Below, piece by piece: positions 37,880-48,640 of a DNA stretch of 64,000 bases. Origin of the DNA: Lysobacter lycopersici. Lineage in GTDB: Bacteria; Pseudomonadota; Gammaproteobacteria; Xanthomonadales; Xanthomonadaceae. The stretch's first letter is position 1, and the number at the start of each line of letters is the position of its first letter. A program made the translations under genes and the position numbers. Where the stretch lies: the NCBI RefSeq assembly GCF_007556775.1, contig NZ_CP041742.1, positions 620,001 to 684,000 on the forward strand, read 5' to 3'. Below the pieces are notes generated by a model, which saw only the letters and a list, made by a program, of their open reading frames with translations, had not been told where the DNA came from and did no database searches.

Positions 37880-38206
37880 ATGCCAAGTAGCATGGCCCGT
37901 CAGTTGCGACAAATTTGGCTATCCCGCTCATTGCCGCTAAAGGCGGGAGTGATCGGCGCTCTCGTTCTTGTTCTAACTTACCTTGCTGCCGCGCTGTTCT
38001 TCTTCGCACAGCTACATAGCTTTGTCGCGCTACTGCTCTGGTCGACATTTCTTGTCGGCCTTCTCATCCTCAATCCAGACGAGTTGGTAACGGATGGATC
38101 GCCAGAGAACTTGTGGGTGCCGATTCTAGGCATGGCTTTGGCTTGGCTCACCTATTCGGCATTCGCATACTTCTGGCTCAAGCGACGTCGCATCAGGCTT
38201 GAGTAA
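37880..38206 (+). CDS. Hypothetical small membrane protein
   Basis: A 108-residue protein with about three TM segments (VIGALVLVLTYLAAALFFFA, FVALLLWSTFLVGLLIL, VPILGMALAWLTYSAFAYFW) and a basic C-terminus. GC is near 53%, lower than around it. No family recognised. It follows the TPR gene by 25 bp. Confidence 0.6.
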   Translation: MPSSMARQLRQIWLSRSLPLKAGVIGALVLVLTYLAAALFFFAQLHSFVALLLWSTFLVGLLILNPDELVTDGSPENLWVPILGMALAWLTYSAFAYFWLKRRRIRLE

Positions 38207-38246
38207 GAATTCATCCATGCCGACCCCGCTTCACATGGATTGAAAA

Positions 38247-39533
38247 TTAGAGCCGCGCGTCCGCAACACCCGCCGGCAGCACCCCCTTCACATCGAACAC
38301 CACGCTGGGATCACGCCCGAACGCCGCAACGCCGCCGGGCAGTTCGAGGAACCCCTTGTGCGCGACCGCGAGCACGATCGCGTCGTAAGCGCCGGCTTCC
38401 GGCTTCGACACAAGATCGAGGCCGAGTTCGCGCTTCGCCTCGACCGCATCCGCCCACGGATCGTGCACATCCACCTGCGCGTTCGCCGCCTGCAACTCGC
38501 GCACGATGTCGATAACCCGCGTATTGCGCAGGTCCGGGCAGTCTTCCTTGAACGTCAGCCCGAGCACCAGGATCCGCGAACCGACCACGTGGATGCGCTT
38601 CTGCGCCATCTGCCGCATCACCTGGTGCGCGACGTGCAGGCCCATGCGGCTGTTGATGCGCCGCGCGGCGAGGATCAGTTCCGGGTGGTAGCCCAGCACC
38701 GTCGCCTTGTGCGTCAGGTAATACGGATCCACGCCGATACAATGGCCGCCGACCAGTCCCGGCTTGAACGGCAGGAAATTCCACTTCGTTCCCGCGGCCG
38801 CGAGCACGTCGTGGGTATCGATGCCCATGGCTTCGAACATCATCGCCAGCTCGTTCACCAGCGCGATGTTCACGTCGCGCTGGGTGTTCTCGATGACCTT
38901 CGCCGCCTCGGCGACCTTGATGCTCGGCGCCTTGTGGGTGCCTGCCTCGATGATGCGGCGGTACAGCGCATCCACGAAGTCCGCGACCTCCGGCGTCGAT
39001 CCGGAGGTGACCTTGCGGATGGTGGTCAAGCGGCGCTGCTTGTCGCCGGGGTTGATCCGCTCCGGGCTGTAGCCGCAGGTGAAATCGACGTTGAAGCGCA
39101 GGCCGGATTCGCGCTCCAGCACCGGCACGCAGATCTCCTCGGTGGTGCCGGGATACACCGTGCTTTCGTAGACCACGACATCGCCGCGCTTGAGCGCACG
39201 GCCGATGCTCGCGCTCGCCGATTCGAGCGGTTCGAAGTCGGGCCGGTTCGCCTCGTCCACCGGCGTCGGCACGGTGACGATGTACACATTGCGATCGCCG
39301 AGCGCGGACGCGTCCGCGGCCAGGCGCAACCGCGTCGCCGCGGCCAGCGCTTCGGGCGCGGTTTCCCCGGTGTGGTCGCGCCCGGCTTCGAGTTCGGAAA
39401 TGCGCGCGGGATCGATGTCGAAGCCGAGCGTGTCGAACTGCCTGCCGAACTCCACCGCCAGCGGCAGGCCGACGTAGCCGAGGCCGATGACCGCGATGCG
39501 GACGGAATCGATGTCGGGCGGCATGGCGCTCAT
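38247..39533 (-). CDS. Nucleotide-sugar 6-dehydrogenase (TviB/WbpO-like)
   Basis: UDP-sugar dehydrogenase of 428 residues forming UDP-HexNAc uronic acids or UDP-glucuronate for surface polysaccharide. NAD-binding [14 protein letters not shown] at the N-terminus, the catalytic Cys in [15 protein letters not shown], and a C-terminal UDP-binding domain with [17 protein letters not shown]. It resembles the Vi-antigen TviB group more than Ugd. Its start overlaps the upstream epimerase stop by 4 bp. Confidence 0.92.
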   Translation of the reverse strand: MSAMPPDIDSVRIAVIGLGYVGLPLAVEFGRQFDTLGFDIDPARISELEAGRDHTGETAPEALAAATRLRLAADASALGDRNVYIVTVPTPVDEANRPDFEPLESASASIGRALKRGDVVVYESTVYPGTTEEICVPVLERESGLRFNVDFTCGYSPERINPGDKQRRLTTIRKVTSGSTPEVADFVDALYRRIIEAGTHKAPSIKVAEAAKVIENTQRDVNIALVNELAMMFEAMGIDTHDVLAAAGTKWNFLPFKPGLVGGHCIGVDPYYLTHKATVLGYHPELILAARRINSRMGLHVAHQVMRQMAQKRIHVVGSRILVLGLTFKEDCPDLRNTRVIDIVRELQAANAQVDVHDPWADAVEAKRELGLDLVSKPEAGAYDAIVLAVAHKGFLELPGGVAAFGRDPSVVFDVKGVLPAGVADARL

Positions 39534-40561
39534 GCGTGCTTCGGAATCGTGGTAGCGTCGGGATAGTACTCGCGATGCCAGCGGGCGAAGGCGTCCACGC
39601 CCTCCTCGATCGACACCCGCGGCGCGTAACCGGTGGCAGCGATCAGCTCGGAGGTGTCGGCTTCGGTGTCCGGCACGTCGCCGGGCTGCAGCGGCAGCAT
39701 TTCCATCACCGCCTTGCGTTCGAACGCCTGTTCCAGCAGCTCGATGAAATGCAGCAGCTGCACCGGGCGTTCGTGTCCGATGTTGTAGATGCGGTACGGC
39801 GCGGAGCTGGTGGCGGGATCGGGATCCGCGCCATTCCATGCGGGGTTCGGTTGCGCCGGCCGGTCGAGCGTGCGCACCACGCCTTCGACGATGTCGTCGA
39901 TGTAGGTGAAGCTGCGGCTGTGGCGGCCGTGGTTGAACACCTTGATCGTTTCGCCGTTGCGGATGGCGCGCGCGAACAGCATCGGCGCCATGTCCGGCCG
40001 GCCCCACGGCCCGTAGACGGTGAAGAAGCGCAGGCCGGTGCTCGGTATGCCGTAGAGATGCGCGTAGCTGTGCGCCATCATCTCGTTGGCCTTCTTGGTC
40101 GCGGCGTAGAAGGTCAACGGATGCGCGGTGCCGGCGTGCTCTGAGAACGGTACGGCGGTGTTGGCACCATAGACCGAACTGGTGGAGGCGAACACCAGGT
40201 GTTCGACGCCGTGGTGGCGGCAGCCTTCGAGGATGTGCAGGAAGCCGACCAGGTTGCTCGCGGCGTAGGCGTGCGGGTTCTTCGCGGCGTAGCGCACACC
40301 GGCCTGCGCGGCGAGGTTCACCACGCGTTGCGGCTTGAACTCCGCGAACACGCGTTCCACCGCGGCGCGGTCGCCGAGGTCGGCCTGCACGTGGGTGTAG
40401 CCCGGGTGTGCGAGCAAGGGCTGGAGCCGCGCCTGCTTCAACGAGACGTCGTAATAGTCGTTGAGGTTGTCGATGCCGAGCACGCGGTCGCCGCGTTCGA
40501 GCAGGCGCTGGGCCACGGCCGAGCCGATGAATCCCGCGGTACCGGTGACGAGGATGTCCAT
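39530..40561 (-). CDS. NAD-dependent UDP-uronate 4-epimerase
   Basis: Extended SDR of 343 residues. [15 protein letters not shown] at the N-terminus binds NAD; the [15 protein letters not shown] segment is typical of CapI/LpsL UDP-glucuronate epimerases and of TviC. Active site Ser/Tyr/Lys lie in STSSVYG and [10 protein letters not shown]. With the dehydrogenase it forms a two-step route to an epimerised uronic sugar nucleotide. No glycosyltransferases are nearby. Confidence 0.92.
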   Translation of the reverse strand: MDILVTGTAGFIGSAVAQRLLERGDRVLGIDNLNDYYDVSLKQARLQPLLAHPGYTHVQADLGDRAAVERVFAEFKPQRVVNLAAQAGVRYAAKNPHAYAASNLVGFLHILEGCRHHGVEHLVFASTSSVYGANTAVPFSEHAGTAHPLTFYAATKKANEMMAHSYAHLYGIPSTGLRFFTVYGPWGRPDMAPMLFARAIRNGETIKVFNHGRHSRSFTYIDDIVEGVVRTLDRPAQPNPAWNGADPDPATSSAPYRIYNIGHERPVQLLHFIELLEQAFERKAVMEMLPLQPGDVPDTEADTSELIAATGYAPRVSIEEGVDAFARWHREYYPDATTIPKHA

Positions 40562-40614
40562 GGCCGCATTGTAGGGGCGAACCGCAGGCCGGTAGTGCCG
40601 CCCCGCGGGCTTCG

Positions 40615-40622
40615 GCTATACT
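40615..40622 (+). promoter_or_regulatory. tRNA-Val -10 box
   Basis: gcTATACT lies 10 nt before the tRNA 5' end. No consensus -35 seen. Confidence 0.55.
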
Positions 40623-40632
40623 GCGCGGCCCC

Positions 40633-40707
40633 GGGCGGTTAGCTCAGCGGTAGAGCATTGCCTTCACACGGCAAGGGTCGCAGGTTCGAACCCTGCACCG
40701 CCCACCA
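40633..40707 (+). tRNA. tRNA-Val (CAC)
   Basis: A 75-nt tRNA with encoded CCA. Acceptor stem GGGCGGT/ACCGCCC, D-arm TAGCTCAGCGGTAGAGCA, anticodon loop TTCACAC with anticodon CAC, T-loop TTCGAAC. Confidence 0.97.
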
Positions 40708-40764
40708 GGTTCACTCGAAGCCGGCCTCGTGCCGGCTTTCGCGTCTGCGGCACGACGAAGTCCC

Positions 40765-41436
40765 TCAGGCTTGCGACTCGAGGACTTCCTCCGAACCGAG
40801 GACGCGCGCGACGAACAGCGCCGCCAGCATTCCGGCGAATTGCGCGACCACGAACCCGATTACGCCATCGGGCCGGATGCCGGCGAACGTCTGCGTCAGC
40901 GCGCGCGCGATGGTGACCGCCGGATTCGCGAACGAGGTGCTGGCGGTGAACCAGTACGCGGAGAAGATGTACGCCGCCACCAATGCGGGAATGGCTGTCG
41001 GTCGGGATCGAAGGCCCAGCAGGATGGTGAGCAGCAGGCCCGCGGTCGCCACGCCTTCGCTCAAGCATTGCGCCGCGCCCGTGCGCGCATGCGTTCCCGG
41101 CTGCAACAGCGGCTGCCCGAACATCGCGTGCGCCAGCATCACGCCGAGGATCGCGGCGACGACTTGCACGACGATGTAGGCGATGGCGTCCGCCGTGCCG
41201 AGCCTGCCGCGCAGGCGCATCGCGACGGTGACCGCCGGATTGAAGTGCGCGCCGGAGATCGGCCCGAGGATCGTGATCAGCACGTACAGGGCGGCGGCCG
41301 TCGCCGCGGCGTTCGCGAGCAGCGCGATGCCGTCGTTCCCGTTCGACAGCGCCACGCCCATGATCCCGGAACCGACCACGGTTGCGAGCAGGAACAACGT
41401 GCCGAGGAATTCGGCAACCAGTTTGCGCACGAGCAT
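40765..41436 (-). CDS. MIP/aquaporin-family channel (AqpS-like)
   Basis: A 223-residue six-TM channel. Two NPA boxes, HFNPAVT and FANPAVT, define the aquaporin fold. In Sinorhizobium the ars operon encodes AqpS, which lets arsenite leave the cell; here the gene follows arsC with a 1-nt overlap (TAATG), giving arsR-arsI-arsC-aqp. No ArsB or Acr3 pump is present. Role in arsenite efflux is inferred from operon context. Confidence 0.92.
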   Translation of the reverse strand: MLVRKLVAEFLGTLFLLATVVGSGIMGVALSNGNDGIALLANAAATAAALYVLITILGPISGAHFNPAVTVAMRLRGRLGTADAIAYIVVQVVAAILGVMLAHAMFGQPLLQPGTHARTGAAQCLSEGVATAGLLLTILLGLRSRPTAIPALVAAYIFSAYWFTASTSFANPAVTIARALTQTFAGIRPDGVIGFVVAQFAGMLAALFVARVLGSEEVLESQA

Positions 41437-41822
41437 TACTGCAATTCCGCGAGTAGTCGTTGCACGCGCGCGGAAATCTCGTCGCGCACTGCGCGATAGC
41501 TGTCGTCGTCCATGTGTTTCGGATCCGGCAGCGCCCAGTCCTCGCGCCGTCTTGCCGGCACCCACGGGCATTTGTCGCCACAGCCCATGGTGACGACGGC
41601 GTCGAATTCGCCGCCGATCCGATCGAGCGATTTGGAGGCATGCTTCCGAAGGTCGTAACCGATCTCGTCCATGAAACGGATCGCCTTCGGATTGACCTGT
41701 CCGGATGGTGCGGAGCCGGCGCTGGAGGCTTCGACCGCATCGCCGCCATGCATTCGCGCGAAGGCCTCGGCCATCTGGCTGCGGTTGGAATTCTCGACGC
41801 AGACGAACAGGACGCGCTTCAT
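41436..41822 (-). CDS. arsC: Arsenate reductase, thioredoxin-linked LMW-PTP type
   Basis: A 128-residue arsenate reductase. The P-loop CVENSNRSQMAEAF carries the nucleophilic Cys (CX5R), and the second and third redox Cys lie in TMGCGDKCPW. These identify the S. aureus-like ArsC family. Arsenate is reduced to arsenite. An ATG two codons upstream is possible. It lies 44 nt after the ArsI-like gene. Confidence 0.95.
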   Translation of the reverse strand: MKRVLFVCVENSNRSQMAEAFARMHGGDAVEASSAGSAPSGQVNPKAIRFMDEIGYDLRKHASKSLDRIGGEFDAVVTMGCGDKCPWVPARRREDWALPDPKHMDDDSYRAVRDEISARVQRLLAELQ

Positions 41823-41866
41823 GGGCATCAGCAGCAACCGGATTGCGGAACGCAGCAGGAAGAAGC

Positions 41867-42316
41867 CTACTCCGTGCGTGGCTTCATCGAGGAAACATCC
41901 GGGCTGCAGGCCGCGCCGTCGGTCGCGCAAGGCGCATCGCCCGCGTAATAGGTCGTCGCCTCGCCCACCGTGTGGAACGTTTCCCAGCGCGTGCCTTGCG
42001 GGTCCTCCGTCCACAGCTTGTCAGACCGCGCATAGCAGCAGATCGTCGCCTCTTCCGGCACCACGGTGACGCCTGCCGCATCGAGGCGCTGGCCGATGGC
42101 CGCGAGGGCATCGCCGTTCTCGACCTGGATGCCGAGATGGTCGATGCCCGGCGAGCGGCCAGCGGTGGAAATGGCGAAATTCACCCGCGGATCCTCGAGC
42201 ATCCATTTGGCGTAGTCGGGCTTGAGCACGGTGGGTTGCGCCGCGAACAATTCGGAATAGAAACGGATGCTGGCGTCGAGGTCGGCGACGTTGAGGTGCA
42301 CGTGGAAGCGGTTCAT
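41867..42316 (-). CDS. arsI: ArsI/CadI-family VOC protein
   Basis: A 149-residue vicinal-oxygen-chelate protein. Metal-ligand candidates are His5 or His7, the His in DHLGIQ, and the Glu in RWETFHT. A vicinal Cys pair occurs in ATICCYARSDKLW, as in ArsI C-As lyases that cleave methylarsenite or roxarsone. CadI proteins share this fold, so the exact substrate is uncertain. The ATG overlaps the arsR stop by 4 bp. Confidence 0.85.
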   Translation of the reverse strand: MNRFHVHLNVADLDASIRFYSELFAAQPTVLKPDYAKWMLEDPRVNFAISTAGRSPGIDHLGIQVENGDALAAIGQRLDAAGVTVVPEEATICCYARSDKLWTEDPQGTRWETFHTVGEATTYYAGDAPCATDGAACSPDVSSMKPRTE

Positions 42317-42654
42317 GCGCGGGTTCCTGTCTTTTTCGATTTGCACGTTGCGACCGGACCGCAGTCCGCGGCACCAGCGCAGCAGTTTTCGGTGAGATAG
42401 CCGATCAACGCGTTCATCTGCGGATAGTTGGCGCGAACGCGGATGACGCGTCCCTCGCGCTTGTCATGCACCAGCGCGGCCGCGCGCAGCACGTTGAGGT
42501 GCGCGGTCAGCGTGGCCGGTGGCAGATCGAGGCGTTCGCGCAGTTCGCCGACGGCGAGGCCATCCGGACCGGCCTGGACCAGGGCACGGAACGCCGACAG
42601 GCGGGTTTCATGGCTGAGCGCGCCAAGCGATGAGAGGGCAGTCTTGATTTCCAT
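42313..42654 (-). CDS. arsR: ArsR-family arsenic-responsive repressor
   Basis: A 113-residue winged-HTH repressor (LSAFRALVQAGPDGLAVGEL, then LPPATLTAHLNVLRAAALV). There is no Cys in the DNA-recognition helix; instead Cys cluster at the C-terminus (ENCCAGAADCGPVATC), the arrangement known from Acidithiobacillus-type ArsR As(III) sites. It heads arsR-arsI-arsC-aqp. The ATG sits just after the promoter and has no ribosome-binding site. Confidence 0.93.
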   Translation of the reverse strand: MEIKTALSSLGALSHETRLSAFRALVQAGPDGLAVGELRERLDLPPATLTAHLNVLRAAALVHDKREGRVIRVRANYPQMNALIGYLTENCCAGAADCGPVATCKSKKTGTRA

Positions 42655-42656
42655 AT

Positions 42657-42689
42657 TTCCAATATTCCGGAATTGTGGAAACGTGTCAA
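42657..42689 (-). promoter_or_regulatory. ars operon promoter and ArsR operator
   Basis: Minus strand TTGACA at 42689-42684 is followed after 17 nt by AATATT at 42666-42661. A 24-bp imperfect palindrome (42657-42680, 10 of 12 arm pairs match, centre CCGG) overlaps the spacer and the -10. The -10 ends 6 nt before the arsR ATG. Confidence 0.75.
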
Positions 42690-42720
42690 GCACCGATACG
42701 GGATCGACCCAGCCACCAAC

Positions 42721-44346
42721 TCAATACGATTTCGATTCCCGCAGCGAATGCACCGCGTCCGGCGCGGCGAAGCTATCGCTGCGCGCAACCTGCCAGTACT
42801 CGCGGAACACCGAATGCTTCGGCACCGCGTCGATCAGCTCGCCCGGCGCCAGCGTGGGGTACAGCTCGCGCAACGTACGGATTTCCGTCGGCGAGACCCG
42901 GCGCAGGATGTGTTCCGGCCCGAGCTGTTCGGGATGGGTCAGCCCGGCCGCGCACAGCAGGTCGCGCAGCGCCTTGAGCGTGTTGTCGTGGAAGTTGGCC
43001 ACGCGCGTGGCCTTGTCCGGGACGTCCAGCTTCTTCCAGCGATCCGGGTTCTGCGTCGCGATGCCGGTGGGACAGCGGTCGGTGTGGCAGCTCAGCGACT
43101 GGATGCAGCCGAGCGCGAACATGAAGCCGCGCGCGGCGTTGCACCAGTCCGCGCCGAGCGCGAAGGTGCGCGCCATGTCGAAGGCGCTGACGATCTGCCC
43201 GGCTGCACCGACGCGGATGCGATCGCGCAGGCCGAGCCCGACCAGGGTGTTGTGCACCAGCAGCAGGCCTTCGTGCATCGGCACGCCGACGTGGTCGACG
43301 AATTCCGCCGGCGCCGCGCCGGTGCCGCCCTCGGCGCCGTCGACGACGATGAAATCCGGAAGAAGCCCGGTTTCGTGCATGGCCTTGGCGATGCCGAACC
43401 ATTCCCAGGGGTGGCCGATGGCGAGCTTGAACCCCGCCGGTTTTCCGCCGGACATCTCGCGCATCTTCGCGATGAACTGCAGCAGTTCGATCGGCGTGGA
43501 AAACACCGTATGCCGCGATGGCGACACGCAGTCGTGGCCCATCGGCACGCCGCGTGTTTCCGAGATTTCGCGGCTGACTTTCGCCGCCGGCAGCACGCCG
43601 CCATGGCCGGGCTTGGCGCCCTGCGACAGCTTGAGTTCCACCATCTTCACTTCCGGCTCGCGCGCGACCGCGGCGAATTTCCCGGCGTTGAAGCTGCCGT
43701 CGTCGTTGCGGCAGCCGAAGTAGCCGGATCCGATTTCCCAGACGATGTCGCCGCCGTTCTCGCGGTGGTACGCCGACAGCGAACCCTCGCCGGTGTCGTG
43801 GTAGAAGTTTCCGATCTTCGCGCCCTTGTTGAGCGCGCGGATCGCGTTCGCGGACAGCGAGCCGAAGCTCATCGCCGAGATGTTGAACACGCTGGCCGTG
43901 TACGGTTGCGCGCAGCCTTCGCCGACGATGATGCGGTAATCGTGGTGGTGGAATTCGGCCGGCGCGATCGAATGGTTGATCCATTCGTATTGCGTGCCGT
44001 AGACGTCGAGCTCGCTGCCGAACGGCACCACGTCCATCACGTTCTTCGCGCGCTGGTAGACCAGCGAACGCTGGTCGCGCGAGAACGGCGCCTTCTCGAT
44101 GTCGGACTGGATGAAGTACTGGCGGATCTCGGGGCCGATGGATTCCAGCCCGTAGCGGAAATGCGCGAGCAGCGGGTAGTTGCGGCGCAGCGTGCTGCGC
44201 GTCTGCAGCAAATCCCATGTGCCGAGTGCGGACAGCGCGCCGAACGCCAGCACGCCCCAGCGCCAATCCACCTGCCCCATCGCAACCAGCAGGAGCGACA
44301 GCGCGGTCAGCAGCAATGCGATGGCATAGGCGAGATAGCGATGCAT
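42721..44346 (-). CDS. Membrane-anchored FMN-binding glutamate synthase-like protein
   Basis: A 541-residue protein with two N-terminal TM segments (about 4-45), followed by the GltB central/FMN domain. The Fe-S Cys pattern Cx5Cx4C is present in GCIQSLSCHTDRCPTG, and FMN-domain motifs such as GAEGGTGAAPAEFVDHVG are intact. It lacks the amidotransferase part, so it is not a full glutamate synthase. Its electron donor and substrate are unknown. It lies downstream of the tRNA-Leu gene on the same strand. Confidence 0.9.
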   Translation of the reverse strand: MHRYLAYAIALLLTALSLLLVAMGQVDWRWGVLAFGALSALGTWDLLQTRSTLRRNYPLLAHFRYGLESIGPEIRQYFIQSDIEKAPFSRDQRSLVYQRAKNVMDVVPFGSELDVYGTQYEWINHSIAPAEFHHHDYRIIVGEGCAQPYTASVFNISAMSFGSLSANAIRALNKGAKIGNFYHDTGEGSLSAYHRENGGDIVWEIGSGYFGCRNDDGSFNAGKFAAVAREPEVKMVELKLSQGAKPGHGGVLPAAKVSREISETRGVPMGHDCVSPSRHTVFSTPIELLQFIAKMREMSGGKPAGFKLAIGHPWEWFGIAKAMHETGLLPDFIVVDGAEGGTGAAPAEFVDHVGVPMHEGLLLVHNTLVGLGLRDRIRVGAAGQIVSAFDMARTFALGADWCNAARGFMFALGCIQSLSCHTDRCPTGIATQNPDRWKKLDVPDKATRVANFHDNTLKALRDLLCAAGLTHPEQLGPEHILRRVSPTEIRTLRELYPTLAPGELIDAVPKHSVFREYWQVARSDSFAAPDAVHSLRESKSY

Positions 44347-44367
44347 GGCGGCTCCGTGGTCAGACAC

Positions 44368-44455
44368 TGGTGCCCGGGGTGGGACTCGAACCCACACTCC
44401 CTTTCGGGTGAGCGATTTTAAGTCGCTTGCGTCTACCAGTTTCGCCACCCGGGCA
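44368..44455 (-). tRNA. tRNA-Leu (TAA)
   Basis: An 88-nt class II tRNA with CCA encoded. Anticodon loop CTTAAAA (TAA), long variable arm CTCACCCGAAAGGGAGT. Third of a Gly-Cys-Leu set. Confidence 0.97.
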
Positions 44456-44474
44456 TGCGCCCAGCTTACGCGAT

Positions 44475-44600
44475 CCGCAGGAGCGCTCTCGAGCGCGACC
44501 CACGTTCCGTGGGAGTGGGTCGAACAGCCATGCGACTGTTGAAAGCGGCAGCCGCGACGGATTTGCGCGATATCGGGCCTGAAGGCCCTCCCACGCGAGC
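44475..44600. repeat. REP-like palindromes between tRNA-Leu and tRNA-Cys
   Basis: Contains GAGCGCTC, CGACCCAC/GTGGG..GGGTCG and GGGCCT/AGGCCC inverted pairs in non-coding DNA. It resembles other hairpin clusters in the window. Confidence 0.5.
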
Positions 44601-44607
44601 AGCCAAG

Positions 44608-44631
44608 AAAAAACCCCGCCGAGGCGGGGCT
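44608..44631 (-). terminator. Rho-independent terminator after tRNA-Cys
   Basis: Minus strand GCCCCGCC-TC-GGCGGGG followed by TTTTTT. It ends transcripts from the pgsA-tRNA-Gly-tRNA-Cys direction; tRNA-Leu lies beyond it and may need its own promoter or readthrough. Confidence 0.88.
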
Positions 44632-44637
44632 TTCGAT

Positions 44638-44711
44638 TGGAGGCCGAGGTCGGAATTGAACCGGCGTACGCGGATTTGCAGTCCGCTGCATAACCACTCT
44701 GCCACCCGGCC
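44638..44711 (-). tRNA. tRNA-Cys (GCA)
   Basis: A 74-nt tRNA with encoded CCA. Acceptor GGCCGGG, anticodon loop CTGCAAA (GCA), T-loop TTCAATT. Confidence 0.97.
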
Positions 44712-44741
44712 GGTGACTGATTGCATCTTACAGAAACGACA

Positions 44742-44761
44742 AGGCCCCGCGGACGGGGCCT
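44742..44761 (-). terminator. Hairpin between tRNA-Gly and tRNA-Cys
   Basis: AGGCCCCG/CGGGGCCT with a 4-nt loop; only a weak T-rich tail. Could be a weak terminator or a processing signal. Confidence 0.5.
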
Positions 44762-44770
44762 GTCAAGAAC

Positions 44771-45477
<707 letters not shown>

Positions 45478-45481
<4 letters not shown>

Positions 45482-47334
45482 GCCTTTCCGTCCGTATCGT
45501 CCTTCGTTTCCAGCCCATGCAGCGCGGCGTAGATGCGCGCGGCCAGTGCCGCGTTCACCCCCTCCACGCCGGCGATTTCCTCGATCCCCGCGGCCTTGAG
45601 CCCAGCCAGTCCGCCGAAATGCCGCAACAGGTTAGCGCGTCGGCGCGGACCGATACCGGGAATGTCCTCCAGCCGGCTGGTCACGCGCGCCTTCTGCCGG
45701 CGCCCGCGGTGGCCGGTGATGGCGAAGCGGTGCGCCTCGTCGCGCACCTGCTGCACCAGTTGCAGCCCCGGAGAATCCGGCCCGGGGCGCAGTTCACGAC
45801 CATCTGGAAGGAGCAGCGCCTCGTGGCCTGCGCGGCGTTCCTCGCCCTTGGCCACGCCCACGACCATCACCCCGGACACGCCGAGGTCGCCGAGCACGGC
45901 GTTCGCCTGCGCCACCTGCCCGGCGCCGCCGTCGATCAGCAGCAGGTCCGGCAGCATGCCGTCCTGCTCCACCGCACGCCGGAAACGCCGCTCCAGCGCC
46001 TGGTGCATGGCCGCGAAATCGTCGCCCGGGGTGATGCCGGCGATGTTGAAGCGCCGGTACTGGCCGCGGATCGCGCCTTCCGGCCCGAACACCACGCACG
46101 AGGCCACGGTCGCCTCGCCCATGGTGTGGCTGATGTCGAAGCATTCGATGCGCTGCGGCGGCGGATCCAGCCCGAGCAGCGTGCGCAGCGATTCCATGCG
46201 CATGGCCTGCGCCGCCTGGCTGTCGAGGTGGCCATCGAGCGCGATCGCCGCGTTGTTGCGCGCGAGGTCGAGATAGCCGGCGCGATCGCCGCGCACGCTG
46301 GACTTGAGCTGCACCCGGCGCCCGGCTTCCTCGGACAGTGCCTGCTCGATCAGTTCCGCATCGTCGAGTTCGCGGTCGAGCACGATCTCGCGCGGCGCCG
46401 GCTGTTCGGCGTAGTACTGCGACACGAACGCGGACAGGACTTCCGCCGCGCTTTCCTCGCCATTGGTGCGCGGGAAGAACGCGCGGGTGCCGAGGTTGCG
46501 GCCGTCGCGGAACGCGAGCAGCAGCACGCAGGCAGTGCTGCCGCGCATCGCCACCGCGAGCACGTCGAGGTCGGCGGCCTTGCCGTCCACGTACTGCCGC
46601 GCCTGGATCCGTCGCAGGGTCGCGACCATGTCGCGCAGGCGCGCGGCCTGCTCGAATTCCAGTCGTTCCGCCGCGGCCTCCATCTCGCGCGCGAGTTCGG
46701 CGTTGAGCTCGTCGCTGCGGCCTTCGAGGAACAGCGTCGCGCGCCGCACCGCGTCGGCGTAATCGGTTTCGTCCACGAGACCGACGCAGGGCGCGCTGCA
46801 ACGCCCGATCTGGTATTGCAGGCAGGGGCGCGAACGATTGCGGAACACGCTGTCCTCGCAGCTGCGCAGGCGGAACAGCTTGTGCATCGCGCCCAGGGTT
46901 TCGCGCACGGCCCACGCGCTTGGGTACGGCCCGAACAGGCGCCCCGGCACGCCGAGCGCGCCACGATGGAAGGCCAGCCGCGGCCATTGTTCCGAAGTGA
47001 GCAACGCGTACGGATAGCTCTTGTCGTCGCGCAGCATCACGTTGTAGCGCGGGCGGTGCGCCTTGATCAGCTGGTTTTCCAGCAGCAACGCCTCGCCCTC
47101 GGTGCGCGTCACCGTCACTTCCATCGACGCGACCTGCGCCAGCATCGCCAGCGTGCGCGGCGACTTGGGCGCGTTGTTGAAATAGCTGGCGACGCGCTTC
47201 TTCAGCGCGCCCGCCTTGCCGACGTAGAGCATGCTGCCGTCGGCGGCGAGCATGCGGTACACGCCGGGCGCGGTGCTCAATCTCGCGACGAAGGCCTTGC
47301 CGTCGAACGCGGACGACGTCGGTTTCGCACTCAT
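45478..47334 (-). CDS. uvrC: UvrABC system protein C
   Basis: Incision subunit of nucleotide excision repair, 618 residues. GIY-YIG nuclease at the N-terminus (PGVYRML...LYVGKAGALKKR), Cys region CLQYQIGRCSAPC, UVR helix (about 205-240), RNase H-like nuclease with FDISHTMGE and LLIDGG, and C-terminal HhH (IPGIGPRRRANLLRHFGG). The ATG at 47334 overlaps the LMW-PTP stop (ATGA). An in-frame GTG lies two codons upstream. Confidence 0.98.
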
Positions 47335-47799
47335 GCGCACCCTGCGCGGATGCGTTCGACGATGCGCGCGGCGGCCTCGTCGACCAGCGACCAGGCCTGC
47401 TCGAATTCACGCGCCCCGCCGGTGTAGGGGTCGGGGATTTCGCGCGAGGCGTCGCATCCGGCCCATTCGCGCAGCAAGGCAAGGCGCGCGCGACTGCCAT
47501 TCGGCTTGCGAGCCTGCGTGAGGTTGTCGTGGTCGGCGCAGAGGATCCAGTCGAAGCGATTGAAATCCGCGGCTTCGATTTTCCGCGCGCGCAACATCGC
47601 GATGTCGACGCCGTGCGCCGCGGCGGTGGCGATTGCGCGCGGATCCGGCGGATCGCCGGCGTGCCAGTCGCCGGTACCGGCCGAATCGATTTCGACATCG
47701 TTCGCGAGCCCGGCCGCCTGCAATCGCGCGCGCAAGGCGCCTTCGGCCATGGGCGAACGGCAGATGTTGCCCATGCACAGCATCAGCAGGCGCAGCGGT

Positions 47800-47807
<8 letters not shown>
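47331..47807 (-). CDS. Low-molecular-weight protein-tyrosine phosphatase
   Basis: A 158-residue LMW-PTP. P-loop [13 protein letters not shown] at residues 11-23, and the general acid Asp in the IPDPY motif near residue 125. Such enzymes often act with tyrosine kinases in exopolysaccharide export, but none is present here. It overlaps kdsB by 8 bp and uvrC by 4 bp. Confidence 0.95.
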
Positions 47808-48573
<766 letters not shown>

Positions 48574-48584
48574 GGGTCCATTAT

Positions 48585-48600
48585 GTAGGAGCGCACCCGG
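48585..48600. repeat. Half-copy of the GTAGGAGCGC repeat
   Basis: GTAGGAGCGCAC lies just upstream of kdsB, the same head as the REP-like element at 12317. Only one arm is clear. Confidence 0.5.
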
Positions 48601-48640
48601 GCGCGGCCGCCTTTTACCGCCCCGACGGGTCGAAAAGCGA

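Noticed and set aside
40765-41571. Longer start for the aquaporin gene
   Set aside because: The extension reads through arsC in another frame; the 1-nt overlap start gives the normal length.
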